This document shows positions 4,564 to 5,709 of a DNA stretch of 5,709 nt, piece by piece (within the stretch, counting starts at the first letter, position 1; every line of letters begins with the position of its first letter). Both the position numbers and the translations under genes were made by a program. The DNA is from an uncultured Planctomycetota bacterium (lineage in GTDB: Bacteria > Planctomycetota > Planctomycetia > Pirellulales > Thermoguttaceae): assembly GCA_902797455.1 (NCBI GenBank), contig CADBTE010000032.1, forward strand, positions 1 through 5,709, given 5' to 3'. Below the pieces are notes generated by a model. The model was not told the origin of the DNA and ran no database searches. It was given only the letters and a program-made list of their open reading frames with translations.

Positions 4564-5709
4564 GTGTTCTCCACTGTGCAAACCGTCTCCCCGATCTGGC
4601 GCGCGGCCGTAACAGTCGCGGCACTTTGGGCCGTCATGACGTTTGCCGAAGCGCAGTCCCCCTCGGCGGGGTGGACCGAATCGTTCGAGACCGAGGGGAT
4701 CAGCTGGATTCCGCTCTATCAAAAAAATGGCGTTCGACTGGTCGAACAGATTCGCTCGAACGATTTTCCGCACTCCGGCCGGCAGTGTGAGCGTCTGACG
4801 CTCGATTTCAGTCGTGAAAACCTCCCCTTGGGCCAACACAGCGGTCCGCTGGTCAGCTCGTCGGGATACGCCTTCATCGGGCATTATGTCGATTACCCCC
4901 TGTTGGTCGACGAGACTGGCCCCTCCGTTTGGGTCCGAACCGAGGATGTCCCCGTCACTTTGGGGGTTCTCGTGGTCCTTCCCAAGACGATTCGCCCCGA
5001 CACGCGAACCCCCCTGACCCTTCTTTTGTCGGGGAGTACCTCATCTCACAGCGGCCAGTGGGAAGAGCTCACGTTCGGCAAGAAACTGCACCAAGAGCTG
5101 GAGCTGACTGTCCAGGCGATTCGGTTCGAGCATAAGATCGCCATCAATACCGCCAACGCTTACATCCGACAGGTGATCCTCTTCGCGGAAGCCAGTCGGG
5201 GAAAGGCAGCCGTTTGGATCGATGATCTGCGGATCACCGAACACGCCTCACGCCCGCTGGAATTCCTTCGTCAAGAGGAAAAGAACGCGCGATTCGATCC
5301 GATCAACCTGCTCGCCTTTCGGTTCAAAGCAACCGGTTCCACCATCGCCGTCGAGTCGGCCGATACCACGCTCCTCCCCGAGGAACCGTTCGGCATCGGC
5401 CAAATCACCGATACCGCTGACCAAGAGAAGTCAGAGGAACGTCTCCCCTCCTTTCTGCGCGGCGACATTACTCCCGGCGCCGCGCGTCCCCAAAACGGAC
5501 TGATCCATGACACTCCCGGGGCAATCCGACAAACCGCCTTCGAGGCGCGTCCTGGAAATATCCCACAAACCTCGGACGAGGCGGCCATTATCTCCGGGAG
5601 CGGAACCCGGCCGACGGGCTCACTTCTGGCCGATTCGTTCCCGGAATCTTCGGAGGATTATCCGGAGATAAGATTCAATCAGCAGTTTCTCACGTTCAAC
5701 GGAACCAAG
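4564..5709 (+). CDS. Large secreted protein, N-terminal part (carbohydrate-binding-like module, unknown function)
   Basis: The frame is open for 382 codons to the window end, with no stop, so the protein is cut at the edge. Residues 1-30 form a Sec signal: Arg13, the hydrophobic AAVTVAALWAVMTF, then AEA before Gln31 as a likely signal peptidase I site. Residues about 36-228 are beta-rich and end in AVWIDDLRI, a phrase seen at the end of jelly-roll carbohydrate-binding modules. Residues about 270-365 are a Pro/Ser/Glu-rich, probably disordered linker. The last residues, including QFLTFNGTK, resemble the start of a second domain; in planctomycete proteins similar phrases precede a glycosidase-like barrel, but that is inference. 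The GTG at 4564 has a poorly spaced AGGA; GTG 4576 or ATG 4636 are possible, but ATG 4636 would remove most of the signal peptide. An intrinsic terminator lies just upstream. Confidence 0.75.
   Translation, partial: MFSTVQTVSPIWRAAVTVAALWAVMTFAEAQSPSAGWTESFETEGISWIPLYQKNGVRLVEQIRSNDFPHSGRQCERLTLDFSRENLPLGQHSGPLVSSSGYAFIGHYVDYPLLVDETGPSVWVRTEDVPVTLGVLVVLPKTIRPDTRTPLTLLLSGSTSSHSGQWEELTFGKKLHQELELTVQAIRFEHKIAINTANAYIRQVILFAEASRGKAAVWIDDLRITEHASRPLEFLRQEEKNARFDPINLLAFRFKATGSTIAVESADTTLLPEEPFGIGQITDTADQEKSEERLPSFLRGDITPGAARPQNGLIHDTPGAIRQTAFEARPGNIPQTSDEAAIISGSGTRPTGSLLADSFPESSEDYPEIRFNQQFLTFNGTK

Noticed and set aside
4357..4884. Minus-strand open frame of 175 codons
   Set aside because: It overlaps the signal peptide and first module of the plus-strand secreted protein, and it crosses a terminator and promoter region. 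It looks like a shadow.
1..5709. CRISPR array, tRNA, rRNA, transposase or prophage genes
   Set aside because: I saw no regularly spaced direct repeats, no tRNA-like cloverleaf, and no transposase or integrase motif on either strand.

Overview
The window looks like a stretch of chromosome from a planctomycete, probably a Pirellula/Rhodopirellula-type lineage. The reasons are a GC-rich coding background with AT-rich promoter islands, an RluD-type pseudouridine synthase of planctomycete style, a 93-residue coiled-coil protein of a kind I associate with that phylum, a haloalkane-dehalogenase/OleB-like hydrolase (subfamily HLD-III, which includes DrbA of Rhodopirellula baltica), and a large secreted protein with a Sec signal. 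The taxonomic call rests on recalled family resemblance, not on a search.

Layout. Positions 1-157 are non-coding and hold an inverted repeat and an extended -10 element pointing left, out of the window. Positions 158-3728 carry four minus-strand genes in tight tandem, transcribed right to left: a QueD/6-pyruvoyl-tetrahydropterin synthase family protein, an RluD-type pseudouridine synthase, an alpha/beta hydrolase with the HLD-III/OleB catalytic pentad, and a nucleotide-sugar epimerase. Gaps are 11 nt, 33 nt and a 4-nt ATGA overlap, so they are probably one operon, driven from an extended -10 element at 3816-3824. Upstream of it, also on the minus strand, lies a 93-aa helical protein (3926-4207) with its own promoter candidate and a convincing intrinsic terminator at 3863-3900 that separates it from the operon.

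Positions 4208-4563 form a divergent intergenic region. Its right part contains an intrinsic terminator on the plus strand, only about 46 nt before the next plus-strand gene and with no recognisable gene upstream of it. From 4564 to the window edge runs an open frame of 382 codons without a stop. It encodes the N-terminal part of a secreted protein: signal peptide, a beta-rich module resembling a carbohydrate-binding fold, and a low-complexity linker.

The operon mixes RNA modification (QueD for the 7-deazaguanine pathway, RluD-type for rRNA pseudouridine) with a hydrolase and a sugar-nucleotide enzyme. No single pathway joins all four, so co-expression may be simple housekeeping clustering. 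I see no CRISPR array, transposase, tRNA, rRNA or clear mobile element. The points most worth a second look are the orphan terminator and alternative pairings before the secreted-protein gene, the interleaved pairings in the queD leader, and the solitary HLD-III/OleB-like hydrolase.
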